A stretch of DNA of 34,395 nt from assembly GCA_902825865.1 (NCBI GenBank), contig CADECX010000036.1:1-34395 (forward strand), written 5' to 3'. Numbering within the stretch: position 1 is the first letter of the stretch; each line of letters starts with the position of its first letter. A program made the translations under genes and the position numbers. A model generated the notes under the pieces. It had not been told where the DNA came from. It ran no database searches and saw only the letters and a list, made by a program, of their open reading frames with translations. Positions 17,914-25,596 of the stretch are shown piece by piece. This DNA is from an uncultured Alphaproteobacteria bacterium (GTDB lineage Bacteria > Pseudomonadota > Alphaproteobacteria > Micropepsales > Micropepsaceae).

Positions 17914-17962
17914 CCCACCAACCGCAATGTTTTATTATATTGCTGTGTTATTGCGGTCAGAA
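17914..17962 (-). promoter_or_regulatory. Promoter with inverted repeat upstream of the response regulator
   Basis: On the minus strand a perfect TATAAT (17939-17934) lies about 22 bases before the ATG. It is enclosed by a perfect inverted repeat, ACCGCAAT (17921-17928) and ATTGCGGT (17950-17957), with a third ATTGC at 17939-17943. The -35 is weak (near CTGACC or TTCTGA). The island is strikingly AT-rich. The repeat overlies the core promoter, as an operator would. Confidence 0.5.
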
Positions 17963-18048
17963 TGCCGCCCTTTGTCTTAAGAAAGGGTCAGAAATCTTGG
18001 TTACTTTTTTTAACCGGCGGAACCCGGGATGCGCGCGGGTTTGAATCG

Positions 18049-18786
18049 CTAGGCTTTGACCGCCGCGATGATCTTGAGAAAATCCGCCGCTTTCAGGCTC
18101 GCGCCGCCGACCAGCGCGCCGCCCACCTCCGGCAGGCCCAGTATTTCGGCGGCATTGCCCGGATTCACCGATCCGCCATACAGGATCAGCATTCCCTCCC
18201 CCGCCGCGCCCAGCCTGGAAACCAGGCAGGCGCGGATATGGGAATGCATCGCCGCGATGTCGTCGCTGGTGGGGGTGCGCCCGGTGCCGATCGCCCAGAC
18301 CGGCTCATAAGCGATCACGCTGTTGGCGGAGGTCGCCTCGGGCGGCACGCTTTCATTTAACTGTCCCTGGCAAATATGCGGCGCCTCGCCGGCATTTCTC
18401 TGCGCCTCGCTTTCGCCGATGCAGATGATGGCTTTGAGCCCGGCGCGCCAGGCGGCCCGCGCCTTGGCTGCCACGTGGGCGTTGCTTTCGCCGTGATATT
18501 GGCGGCGCTCGGAATGGCCCAGGATCACAAAGGATGCGCCGGCGTCGCGCAGCATCTCGGCGGAAAGATCTCCGGTGAAGGCGCCCTTGGGCTCGGCATG
18601 ACAATCCTGCCCGCCCAGCGCGAAGGCGCCCTTCACATGCCAGGCGGCCTGGGCGATCAGGGTGGCGGGCGGACAGACCAGAACATCGCAGGCGGGTGCC
18701 GCCAGCGCCTGTTTGAGCGCCTCTAGCTCGCCCAGGCTGGCCGGGGTCCCGTTCATCTTCCAATTTCCCGCCACCAGCGCCCGCAT
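18049..18786 (-). CDS. tpiA: Triosephosphate isomerase
   Basis: Interconverts dihydroxyacetone phosphate and glyceraldehyde 3-phosphate. The start at 18786 gives MRALVAGNWKMNG, with K10 at the active site; other residues are H91 (ILGHSERR), E161 (AYEPVWAIGTG) and the phosphate-binding ILYGGSVNPGN and GGALVGGASL blocks. Length is 245 aa, as expected. The frame stays open far upstream through the whole antisense of ppiD, so a naive caller would give a protein of more than 900 aa; the conserved N-terminus fixes the true start. It is divergent from ppiD, with 147 bases between. Confidence 0.97.
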   Translation of the reverse strand: MRALVAGNWKMNGTPASLGELEALKQALAAPACDVLVCPPATLIAQAAWHVKGAFALGGQDCHAEPKGAFTGDLSAEMLRDAGASFVILGHSERRQYHGESNAHVAAKARAAWRAGLKAIICIGESEAQRNAGEAPHICQGQLNESVPPEATSANSVIAYEPVWAIGTGRTPTSDDIAAMHSHIRACLVSRLGAAGEGMLILYGGSVNPGNAAEILGLPEVGGALVGGASLKAADFLKIIAAVKA

Positions 18787-18933
18787 CGCACCCTCTTTCG
18801 ACCAGATAAGACCTTGTATTTCCCGCATTTGGGCGGCAAAACCCGCCAGCCACGCGGCTTGCCGGGACAAGGCCCCCTCCCTATCATCCGCGGCCTCAGG
18901 ACGCCACGCCTCTAAGTCACGGAATTCGCAGTC

Positions 18934-20829
18934 ATGATTCAATGGATGCACAAACTTTCCAAGCACTGGATCGTCACCGTGATGATGGGTGCCTTGACCC
19001 TGTCCTTTGTGCTGTGGGGCATCGGCCTGGAGCAGTTCGGCATCGGCAACACCACCCAGGTGGCCAAGGTCGGTTCGGCCCAGATCGGGTCGCAGGAATT
19101 CCAGCGCACCTACCGCAACTTCCTGCGCAACCAGAGCGAGCGCATGGGCCAAGAGGTCACGCCCGAAATGGCGGAGAAAATGGGCCTGGGCCAGGTCGCG
19201 CTGCAGCAGATGATCGGGCGGACGGCGGTGCAAAATGAAGCCGCAAAGCTGGGGCTGATCACCTCCGACGGCGCGGTGGTTCAGAATGTGCGCGGCATGG
19301 AGCCGTTCCGCGGCACCTTGGGCAGCTTCGACCGGCCCACCTTCCTGCAGGCCATCGCCCGCGCCGAATATACCGAAGCGCAGTTCCTCGATGAGATCCG
19401 CCAGGAAATGACGGTGGAGCAGCTGACTCAGGCGGTGGCGGACAATTTCATTCTGCCCATGGGCTATGCCCAGGCGATCGCGCAATTCATCGGCGAAAGG
19501 CGCGCCGCCGACTATGTCGTGCTGACCCCGGCCATGGCGGGCGAGATTGCCGCGCCCAACGACGCGGCGCTCACCGCCTATGTCAAGGCGAATGCCGCGC
19601 GTTATTCCACGCCGGAATATCGCGAGGCCGAATATGCCGCCCTCGCGCCCAGCGATGTGATGGCTTCGGTCACCGTTACCGACGCCCAGATTCAGCAGCA
19701 GTACGACGCCAACAAGAGCACCTATGTGATCCCGGAAAAGCGCGACGTGCAGCAGATCGATTTCAAGACCATGGCCGAGGCGCAAGCGGGCCGCGCCAAG
19801 ATCGCATCCGGCACCAGCTTCGACGCGCTGGCGGCCGAACACGGCCTCAAGCCGGAACAGACCTCGCTGGGCACCCTGACCGTGGAGGAACTGCCCGATG
19901 CCGAGCGCGCCAAGGCGATCTTCGCTTTGCCGCTCAACGAAGTCAGCCAGCCGATCAAGACCGGTTTCGGCGGCTTTGTTCTGGCCCGCGTCAGCAAGAT
20001 CGCGCCCGGCACCTCCAGGTCGCTGGCGGATGTGAAGGAAGAGCTGCGCAAGGACATCACCAACCAGCTGGCCAGCAACAAGCTGGTGGATGTGGTCAAT
20101 GCCTATACCGACGCCCGCTCGAACGGCGACGATTTCGCGGAAGCGGCCAAGAAATCGGGCATGAAATACGCGCGCATCGCTTCGGTTGACAGCAGCGGTC
20201 TTGACGCGAAAGGAGCCGCCGCCGATGTGCCGGCCGATCCGGAATTCCTGCCCGCCATCTTCAAGGCGGATGTGGGCGACGATGTCGATCCCTTCGCCAG
20301 CAAGATGGGCGCCTATTTCACCCTGCATGTGATCGGCGTGACGCCGCCCAAGCTCAAGCCGCTGGAACAGGTACGGCTCCAGGCGACCAACGACTATATC
20401 AACGAGCAGCGCGCCAAGGCGCTGGCGACCAAGGCGCAAACATTGGCGGCCCAGGCCCGCAAGGAAAAGTCGCTGGACTCCATCGCCATGCAGTTGAACG
20501 TTCCGGTGCAGCACAGCCCGGCCTTGACGCGCGAGACCAATACCCCGGTTTTCTCCGCCCAGACGGTAAGCCGGCTGTTCACCGCCCCGCCCGGCGGCGT
20601 CGATGTCGGCCCGCAAGGCCAGGGCGGCGACTATATGATCGCGCTCGTCTCCGGCATCAGCCATCCGCCGGTGAATCCGGCGGAGCCCGGCTTCCAGGCC
20701 GGTGTGGCGCGTTTCTCCCAAACCGTGGCGCAGGATTTCAACGCCAACCTGGCCGTTGCCGCCCGCCAACGCGAAGGCGTGAAGGTCAACCAGGTGATCT
20801 TCAATTCCCTCATCGGCTCCGGCCAGTGA
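18934..20829 (+). CDS. ppiD: PpiD-type membrane-anchored peptidyl-prolyl isomerase/chaperone
   Basis: Periplasmic folding factor anchored by one N-terminal helix (about residues 11-31, WIVTVMMGALTLSFVLWGIG), with a SurA/PpiD-like chaperone domain (VAKVGSAQIGSQEFQRTYRN) and a parvulin-like region around residues 255-360 (YVIPEKRDVQQIDF ... FALPLNEVSQPIKTGFGGFVLARV). C-terminal chaperone repeats complete 631 aa, typical of PpiD. It starts a plus-strand unit with trpE 14 bases downstream. ppiD next to tpiA and trpE is a familiar alphaproteobacterial arrangement. A GATTC site lies at the start codon. Confidence 0.9.
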   Translation: MIQWMHKLSKHWIVTVMMGALTLSFVLWGIGLEQFGIGNTTQVAKVGSAQIGSQEFQRTYRNFLRNQSERMGQEVTPEMAEKMGLGQVALQQMIGRTAVQNEAAKLGLITSDGAVVQNVRGMEPFRGTLGSFDRPTFLQAIARAEYTEAQFLDEIRQEMTVEQLTQAVADNFILPMGYAQAIAQFIGERRAADYVVLTPAMAGEIAAPNDAALTAYVKANAARYSTPEYREAEYAALAPSDVMASVTVTDAQIQQQYDANKSTYVIPEKRDVQQIDFKTMAEAQAGRAKIASGTSFDALAAEHGLKPEQTSLGTLTVEELPDAERAKAIFALPLNEVSQPIKTGFGGFVLARVSKIAPGTSRSLADVKEELRKDITNQLASNKLVDVVNAYTDARSNGDDFAEAAKKSGMKYARIASVDSSGLDAKGAAADVPADPEFLPAIFKADVGDDVDPFASKMGAYFTLHVIGVTPPKLKPLEQVRLQATNDYINEQRAKALATKAQTLAAQARKEKSLDSIAMQLNVPVQHSPALTRETNTPVFSAQTVSRLFTAPPGGVDVGPQGQGGDYMIALVSGISHPPVNPAEPGFQAGVARFSQTVAQDFNANLAVAARQREGVKVNQVIFNSLIGSGQ

Positions 20830-20843
20830 TCGCCGGGTGAGCC

Positions 20844-22391
20844 ATGATCGAACCGGCGTTTGATGCCTTCGCCTCGGGCTATGAGGCAGGCCGGGCTCAA
20901 CTTCTTTATACAAGGCTGGTGGCGGACATGGAGACACCGGTCTCCGCCTACCTGAAGCTCGGCTTCGCGCCGGGCGGCGCGGCGCGCGACAATGCCTTTC
21001 TGCTGGAAAGCGTTCAGGGCGGCGAGACGCGCGGGCGTTATTCCATCATAGGCCTGATGCCGGACCTGATCTGGCGCTGCCGCGGCGGTGTGGCCGAGAT
21101 CAACCGCGCCGCGCTGCATGACACGGACAGCTTTGTGCCGGAAAGTGCCAAGCCGCTGGAAAGCTTGCGCGCCCTGACCCGCGAAACCCGCCTGACGGTG
21201 CCGCAAGGCCTGCCGCCCATGGCCACCGGCCTGTTCGGCTATCTGGGTTACGACATGGCGCGCCAGGTGGAGAATCTGCCCAATCCGCCGCCCGATACTT
21301 TGGGCCTGCCCGATGCGATCCTGCTGCGCCCCACCATCACCGCCATCTTCGACAGTGTGAAGGACGAGATCATCCTGATCACGCCCGTTTGGGTGGACAA
21401 AGACGTCGACGCCAAGGCGGCCTACGCCCGCGCCACGGCGCGGCTGGAAGATGCGGTGGCGGAGCTGGAACGCCCTGCCCCGCCCAGCGCCGCCCACTTA
21501 GACGGAAAAGTGCCGGCCAATCTGCCCACCGGCGTGCCCATCGAATCCAACATGACCAAGGACGAATATTTCGCCGTGGTGGCGCGCGCCAAGGAATACA
21601 TCATGGCGGGCGATGTTTTTCAGGTGGTGCCCAGCCAGCGCTTCCGCCGCCCCTTCGCGCTGCCGCCCTTTTCGCTATACCGCGCCCTGCGCCGGCTGAA
21701 CCCGTCGCCCTATCTTTATTATCTGGCGATGCCGGGCTTCCAGATCGTGGGCTCCAGCCCCGAAGTGCTGGTGCGGCTGCGCGACGGCAAGGTCACCATC
21801 CGCCCCATCGCCGGCACTCGCCCGCGCGGCAAGACGCCGGAAGAAGACAAGGCGCTGGCCGAAGAGCTGATGTCCGATCCCAAGGAACGCGCCGAGCATC
21901 TGATGCTGATCGATCTGGGCCGCAACGATGTCGGCCGCATCGCCAAGACCGGGGCGGTGACCGTCACCGGCAGTTTCTTCATCGAACGCTACAGCCATGT
22001 GATGCATCTGGTCTCCAATGTCGAAGGCGAAATTCGCGACGGGCTGGACGCCGTGGACGCGCTGGCGGCCGGACTTCCCGCCGGCACCCTGACAGGGGCG
22101 CCGAAAATCCGCGCCATGGAAATCATCGACGAGTTCGAAAAGGAAAAACGCGGCGCGGTTTACGCGGGCGCGGTGGGCTATTTCGCCGCCGACGGCTCGA
22201 TGGACACCTGCATCGTGCTGCGCACCGCTTTGGTCAAGGACGGCACCATGTATGTGCAGGCGGGCGGCGGCGTGGTCGCCGACAGCCAGCCTGAGGCCGA
22301 GTATCAAGAGACCATCAACAAGTCCAAGGCCCTTCTCGCCGCCGCCGAGGAAGCGGTGCGCTTCGCCAGCGCCGCCAAGAAGGGGCAATGA
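20844..22391 (+). CDS. trpE: Anthranilate synthase component I
   Basis: Converts chorismate and ammonia (from TrpG) to anthranilate, the first step of tryptophan synthesis. The N-terminal domain carries the LLES motif (53-56) of the tryptophan feedback site, followed by GRYSIIGLMPD. The C-terminal chorismate-binding domain includes VVPSQRFRRPF, SPEVLVRLRDGKVTIRPIAGTRPRG, LMLIDLGRNDVGRIAKTG, LPAGTLTGAPKIRAMEIIDE and YVQAGGGVVADSQPEAEYQE. Length is 515 aa. It is a separate subunit, not a TrpEG fusion, and no trpG follows; the next gene is a GNAT that overlaps by 4 bases. Confidence 0.97.
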   Translation: MIEPAFDAFASGYEAGRAQLLYTRLVADMETPVSAYLKLGFAPGGAARDNAFLLESVQGGETRGRYSIIGLMPDLIWRCRGGVAEINRAALHDTDSFVPESAKPLESLRALTRETRLTVPQGLPPMATGLFGYLGYDMARQVENLPNPPPDTLGLPDAILLRPTITAIFDSVKDEIILITPVWVDKDVDAKAAYARATARLEDAVAELERPAPPSAAHLDGKVPANLPTGVPIESNMTKDEYFAVVARAKEYIMAGDVFQVVPSQRFRRPFALPPFSLYRALRRLNPSPYLYYLAMPGFQIVGSSPEVLVRLRDGKVTIRPIAGTRPRGKTPEEDKALAEELMSDPKERAEHLMLIDLGRNDVGRIAKTGAVTVTGSFFIERYSHVMHLVSNVEGEIRDGLDAVDALAAGLPAGTLTGAPKIRAMEIIDEFEKEKRGAVYAGAVGYFAADGSMDTCIVLRTALVKDGTMYVQAGGGVVADSQPEAEYQETINKSKALLAAAEEAVRFASAAKKGQ

Positions 22392-22852
22392 TCGCCGTCC
22401 GTCCCTATAACGGTACGGAAAGCCGAACAATTCTCGATATCTACAATCGCTCGGTACGAGAAATTGCAGCCCGCGACTATACGCCGGCACAAATCGCCGC
22501 CTGGGCCCCGGAACATCGTGACATCCAGGCGTTTGCCGCCCGGCTGCTTTCAAAGCCAACTATCATTGCCGAGATCGATGGCCGGGCCGCCGGATTCTGC
22601 GATCTGGAAGACGACGGCCACATCGATCTCTTTTTCGTTCACCTGGATTTTCAGCGTTGCGGCGTAGGGCGGGCGCTCCTGGCCCACATCGAGGTTCGCG
22701 CCAAACAAATACGCTTGGCTCGGCTCTATGCGGAAGTCAGCATCACCGCCCGCCCCTTCTTTGAACGATACGGCTTCCGCGTGCTGGCGGAACAGACGGT
22801 GGAAATCCGCGGTCAGTCCCTTCGCAATTGCCGAATGGAAAAATTATTCTAG
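22388..22852 (+). CDS. GNAT-family N-acetyltransferase
   Basis: Acetyl-CoA-dependent acyltransferase of 154 aa. The acetyl-CoA-binding motif is QRCGVGRALLAHIE (motif A), preceded by the beta-strand IDLFFVHLDFQ and followed by YAEVSITARPFFERYGFRVL (motif B). The N-terminus IAVRPYNGTESRTILDIYNRSVRE is typical of small GNATs. The ATG overlaps the trpE stop in ATGA, so it is translationally coupled to trpE, but its substrate is unknown. Its last four bases overlap the convergent YibQ-like gene. Confidence 0.88.
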   Translation: MIAVRPYNGTESRTILDIYNRSVREIAARDYTPAQIAAWAPEHRDIQAFAARLLSKPTIIAEIDGRAAGFCDLEDDGHIDLFFVHLDFQRCGVGRALLAHIEVRAKQIRLARLYAEVSITARPFFERYGFRVLAEQTVEIRGQSLRNCRMEKLF

Positions 22853-23829
22853 CGCGCCGCGACCTTCGTCCGCCGCTCCGCCTTCAGCCGCATCGCCTCG
22901 TCCAGCGGCACCAGGGTGACGCCGTGATCCTCGGCCAGCCATTTGGCCAGCAAGGTCAAGGTCACATCATGGGGATGACCGATGGCGATGGCGACGCCGT
23001 TGCGTTTGGCCTCGCGCGCCAGATTTTCCAATTCGGCGCTGACGGCTTCGGGGCTGGGATCATCATCCAGGAAAACATCGCGGCTCGCCGTCATCACCCC
23101 CGCCGCCCGCGCCACTTGCCTCACCGCGCTTTGCGGCCCGGTGCGGGAGTCGAAGAAGAACAGATGCCGCGCCTTCAGGCTTGCCATCACCGGTTCTAGT
23201 GCCGCGCTGTCGGCGGTGAAGCGGCTGCCTTCATGATTGTTGATCCCCACCAGCCCCGGCACCCGTGCCAGGTTCCAGCCCATGCGGCGGGTGATCTCCT
23301 CCGCCGTCATGTCGGGCTTGAGCCCCATCGCGCCGGGCTCCTTGCCGTTGAGCGCCTGCATCGGCACATGCGCCAGAACCAGATGGCCGCGGCTCGCCGC
23401 CGCTTGCGCCAGAGCAGGCGTGGTCTCGGCATAGGGCAGAAAGGCCAGCGCCACCTCCTTGGGCAGCGTCATCGCCTTATGGGTGCCCGCCAGCTGCGCA
23501 CCCAGATCGTCGATGCAGATGGCGATCACCGGCTTTTGCGCCGTGTCAGGCAACACGGGCGGCGCCATCGCTTCCACCAGCCAGTCCGGCCTGGGCGCGG
23601 CGGTGACGGGATAAAGCACGCGGGGCGCTTGACGGCTGTGGTCAAAGCCCTGAGGCACCGGCAGGCGCACCACGCCGTCGGCGCCGGATTGTGCCGTCCT
23701 CTGCGCCACCGCATCCAGCACTGTGGGCAAGCCCGCCAGCGCCGCATCGGCGCCCAGCGCCAGCCCGCCGCCGAACAGGAGGGCCGCGACTATGAATGAC
23801 AGGCGCCGAATCAGTGATTCGCGAATCAT
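22849..23829 (-). CDS. Divergent polysaccharide deacetylase (YibQ/DUF610 family)
   Basis: Periplasmic protein with an N-terminal signal or anchor (about 12-32) and a divergent polysaccharide-deacetylase fold. Family blocks are PVIAICIDDLGAQ, PKEVALAFLPYA, HLVLAHVPMQAL, LVGINNHEGSRFT, HLFFFDSRT, FLDDDPS, and VAIAIGHPHDVTLTLLAKWL. The DD pair and conserved His residues resemble a metal site, though no reaction is established for the family. In many proteobacteria such genes sit near envC/ctpA-like cell-wall genes; here the neighbours are trpE-GNAT and the emr operon. Length is 326 aa. Four GANTC sites lie in 48 bases across its start. Confidence 0.86.
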   Translation of the reverse strand: MIRESLIRRLSFIVAALLFGGGLALGADAALAGLPTVLDAVAQRTAQSGADGVVRLPVPQGFDHSRQAPRVLYPVTAAPRPDWLVEAMAPPVLPDTAQKPVIAICIDDLGAQLAGTHKAMTLPKEVALAFLPYAETTPALAQAAASRGHLVLAHVPMQALNGKEPGAMGLKPDMTAEEITRRMGWNLARVPGLVGINNHEGSRFTADSAALEPVMASLKARHLFFFDSRTGPQSAVRQVARAAGVMTASRDVFLDDDPSPEAVSAELENLAREAKRNGVAIAIGHPHDVTLTLLAKWLAEDHGVTLVPLDEAMRLKAERRTKVAAR

Positions 23830-23855
23830 GCCCCACTCTGCGGCAGACCCGAATC
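23808..23855. promoter_or_regulatory. GANTC cluster at the start of the YibQ-like gene
   Basis: GAATC at 23808-23812, GATTC at 23816-23820, GAATC at 23823-23827 and GAATC at 23851-23855 surround the start codon (23829). The middle two form the perfect palindrome GATTCGCGAATC (23816-23827). Dense GANTC suggests possible CcrM-dependent control; this is inferred. Confidence 0.4.
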
Positions 23856-23861
23856 AAGTCA

Positions 23862-23905
23862 ACCTAGTCCGCGGCTGCCGTCGTGCCACCAACGGAGACG
23901 GCGCG
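23862..23905 (-). repeat. Displaced copy of the emrB 3' end
   Basis: About 43 bases match the 3' end of emrB at 24051-24093 with four differences. The minus-strand frame reads RAVSVGGTTAAAD and then TAG, against RAVSGGGTTAAAD and then TAG in emrB. Three of the four differences are silent. The copy and the gene end are 188 bases apart and flank a single structured element. Confidence 0.7.
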
Positions 23906-24035
23906 CCCTCCCCTTCGCGCGAAGCGCCGAGGGGGAGGTGCCGTAGCAGCGCTTGCGCTGCGAAGGGTGAGATTGGCGGCCAAGCCAACCGAACGCCGAG
24001 CACCGCTAGGTGCGAAGGCCGGACAGAGGGGGTCA
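23906..24035. repeat. Structured intergenic repeat downstream of emrB
   Basis: The element has a C-run and hairpin (CCCTCCCCTTCGCGCG... GAGGGGGAGGTG), a second stem (GCAGCGCTTGCGCTGC) and an end reading GGCCGGACAGAGGGGGTC. It is related in layout to 13286-13404 and is flanked by the 43-bp direct repeat derived from the emrB 3' end. No transposase is present, so it would be non-autonomous. Confidence 0.6.
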
Positions 24036-24037
24036 TC

Positions 24038-24063
24038 AAAAAAAGCCGCGCCTAATCGGCGGC
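24038..24063 (-). terminator. Intrinsic terminator overlapping the emrB stop
   Basis: On the minus strand GCCGCC (24063-24058), a short loop containing the end of the TAG stop region, and GGCGCGGC (24052-24045) form a stem with a small bulge, followed by seven T residues (24044-24038). This fits a Rho-independent terminator for the marR-oprM-emrA-emrB operon. Confidence 0.55.
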
Positions 24064-25596
24064 TGCCGTTGTGCCACCACCGGAGACGGCGCGGCGGCAA
24101 AGCCACACCATGCCGATCAGCACAATGCAGATCCAACCCGAGGCCCAGAAGATATCGTTGGCCGCCAGCAGATAAGCCTGGCGCATGGCGTTGCGCGCCA
24201 CCGCCGCCTTGGCCGACAGATCGGAAAAACCGGAATCATGCAGATATTGCAGGGTCTGGCGCAGGCCCGGTGTGAAGATGGTGGTCTGGTCGGCCAGCCG
24301 GCTTTGATGCAGCGCCTCGCGCCGGTCCCACAGGGTGGTGACGATGGACGCGGCGAACCCGCCGGCGGTGATGCGCGCGAAATTGGAAAGCCCCGAGGCC
24401 AGGGGAATTTTCTGCGGCGGCACGCCATCCAGCAGGATGGTGATCATGGCCAGGAAGAAGGTGGCCATGGCGATGCCCTGCACCAGCAGCGGCAAGGTAA
24501 AGTCCAAAAAGCTCGCCTCATTGGTGAAGCGCGAACGCATCAGGAAGGACGCGGCAAAAGCGATAAAGGCGATGGTGGCGATGATGCGGGCATCGACCCG
24601 GCTCATCATCTTGGCGGCCAGCGGCGTCAGCAACACCGCCACCACACCGGCGGGCGCGGCCACCAGCCCCGCCCAGGTGGCGGTATAGCCGACCTCGGTC
24701 TGCAGCCAGAGCGGCATCAAGAGATTGTTGGCGAAGAACACGGCATAGCCCAGACAGAAAGCCAGGGTGCCCAGCGCGAAATTGCGGCTTTTGAACAGCG
24801 ACAGGTCCACGATCGGATTCTTGGCGGTCAATTCCCAGATCAGGAAAGCGGCAAAGCCGATGGCGGTGACGATGGCCAGGATCACGATCTGGGTCGAGGC
24901 GAACCAGTCGGCATCCTTGCCGGTATCCAGCATGATTTGCAGCGCGCCCACCCAAACCACCAGCAGCGCCAGTCCCATCGTGTCGATCGGCAGCTTGCGG
25001 GTCGGGGTCTCGCGGGTCTTGAGATTGCTCCAGCACAGGAAGGTGACCGCCAATCCCACCGGCACATTGATCAGGAAAATCCAGCTCCAGTGATAATTGT
25101 CGGAAATATAGCCACCCAGGATCGGGCCGCAGATCGGCGCCACCAGGGTGGTGATGGACCAGATGCCCAGCGCGGTGCCGCGCTTGTCGGGCGGAAAGAT
25201 GGAGATCAGCAGCGCCTGGCTGCCGGGGATCATCGGCCCCGACACGCCGCCCTGCAGCACGCGGAAGAAGATCAGCGACGGCAGGCTCCAGGCAATGCCG
25301 CAGAGCAAAGACGCGACGGTGAAAGCCAGAACCGAAAAAACAAAGGTGCGCACCACGCCATAGCGCCCCATCAGCCACCCCGTAAGCGGCACGCCGATGC
25401 CGTTGGCTACGGCAAAGGCGGTAATCACCCAGGTGCCTTGATCGGTGCTGGCGCCCAGATTGCCCGCGATGGTGGGCAGCGAGACATTGGCGATGGTGGT
25501 GTCCAGCACCTGCATGAAGGTGCCCAGCGCCAGCACCAGGGCGGTGATGGCAAGCTGGCTACCCTTCAGCGGCTGCATTTCGCCGCCGGCGCTCAC
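24052..25596 (-). CDS. emrB: EmrB/QacA-family drug efflux transporter (MFS, DHA2)
   Basis: Inner-membrane proton-driven pump with about 14 helices. DHA2 hallmarks: LDTTIANVSLPTIAGNLGAS in helix 1, GTWVITAFAVANGIGVPLTGWL (motif D1), GWLMGRYGVVRTF (motif A), and PMIPGSQALLISIFPPDKRG (antiporter region). The C-terminus ends SGGGTTAAAD. Length (514 aa) is normal. The start overlaps the emrA stop by 4 bases. With the EmrA adaptor and an OprM/NodT-like channel it should form a tripartite pump across both membranes. The last 43 bases are duplicated downstream, and the stop codon lies within a terminator stem. Confidence 0.95.
   Translation of the reverse strand: MSAGGEMQPLKGSQLAITALVLALGTFMQVLDTTIANVSLPTIAGNLGASTDQGTWVITAFAVANGIGVPLTGWLMGRYGVVRTFVFSVLAFTVASLLCGIAWSLPSLIFFRVLQGGVSGPMIPGSQALLISIFPPDKRGTALGIWSITTLVAPICGPILGGYISDNYHWSWIFLINVPVGLAVTFLCWSNLKTRETPTRKLPIDTMGLALLVVWVGALQIMLDTGKDADWFASTQIVILAIVTAIGFAAFLIWELTAKNPIVDLSLFKSRNFALGTLAFCLGYAVFFANNLLMPLWLQTEVGYTATWAGLVAAPAGVVAVLLTPLAAKMMSRVDARIIATIAFIAFAASFLMRSRFTNEASFLDFTLPLLVQGIAMATFFLAMITILLDGVPPQKIPLASGLSNFARITAGGFAASIVTTLWDRREALHQSRLADQTTIFTPGLRQTLQYLHDSGFSDLSAKAAVARNAMRQAYLLAANDIFWASGWICIVLIGMVWLCRRAVSGGGTTAAAD

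Noticed and set aside
18004..18041. Possible terminator after tpiA (AACCCG/CGGGTT hairpin next to a T-run).
   Set aside because: In the minus-strand transcript the run is of A, not U, so it does not form an intrinsic terminator for tpiA.
18049..20937. A 962-codon open frame on the minus strand joining tpiA to the antisense of ppiD.
   Set aside because: Only the last 245 residues (tpiA) match a family. The rest is low-information antisense of a well-supported ppiD and reflects GC-rich codon use.
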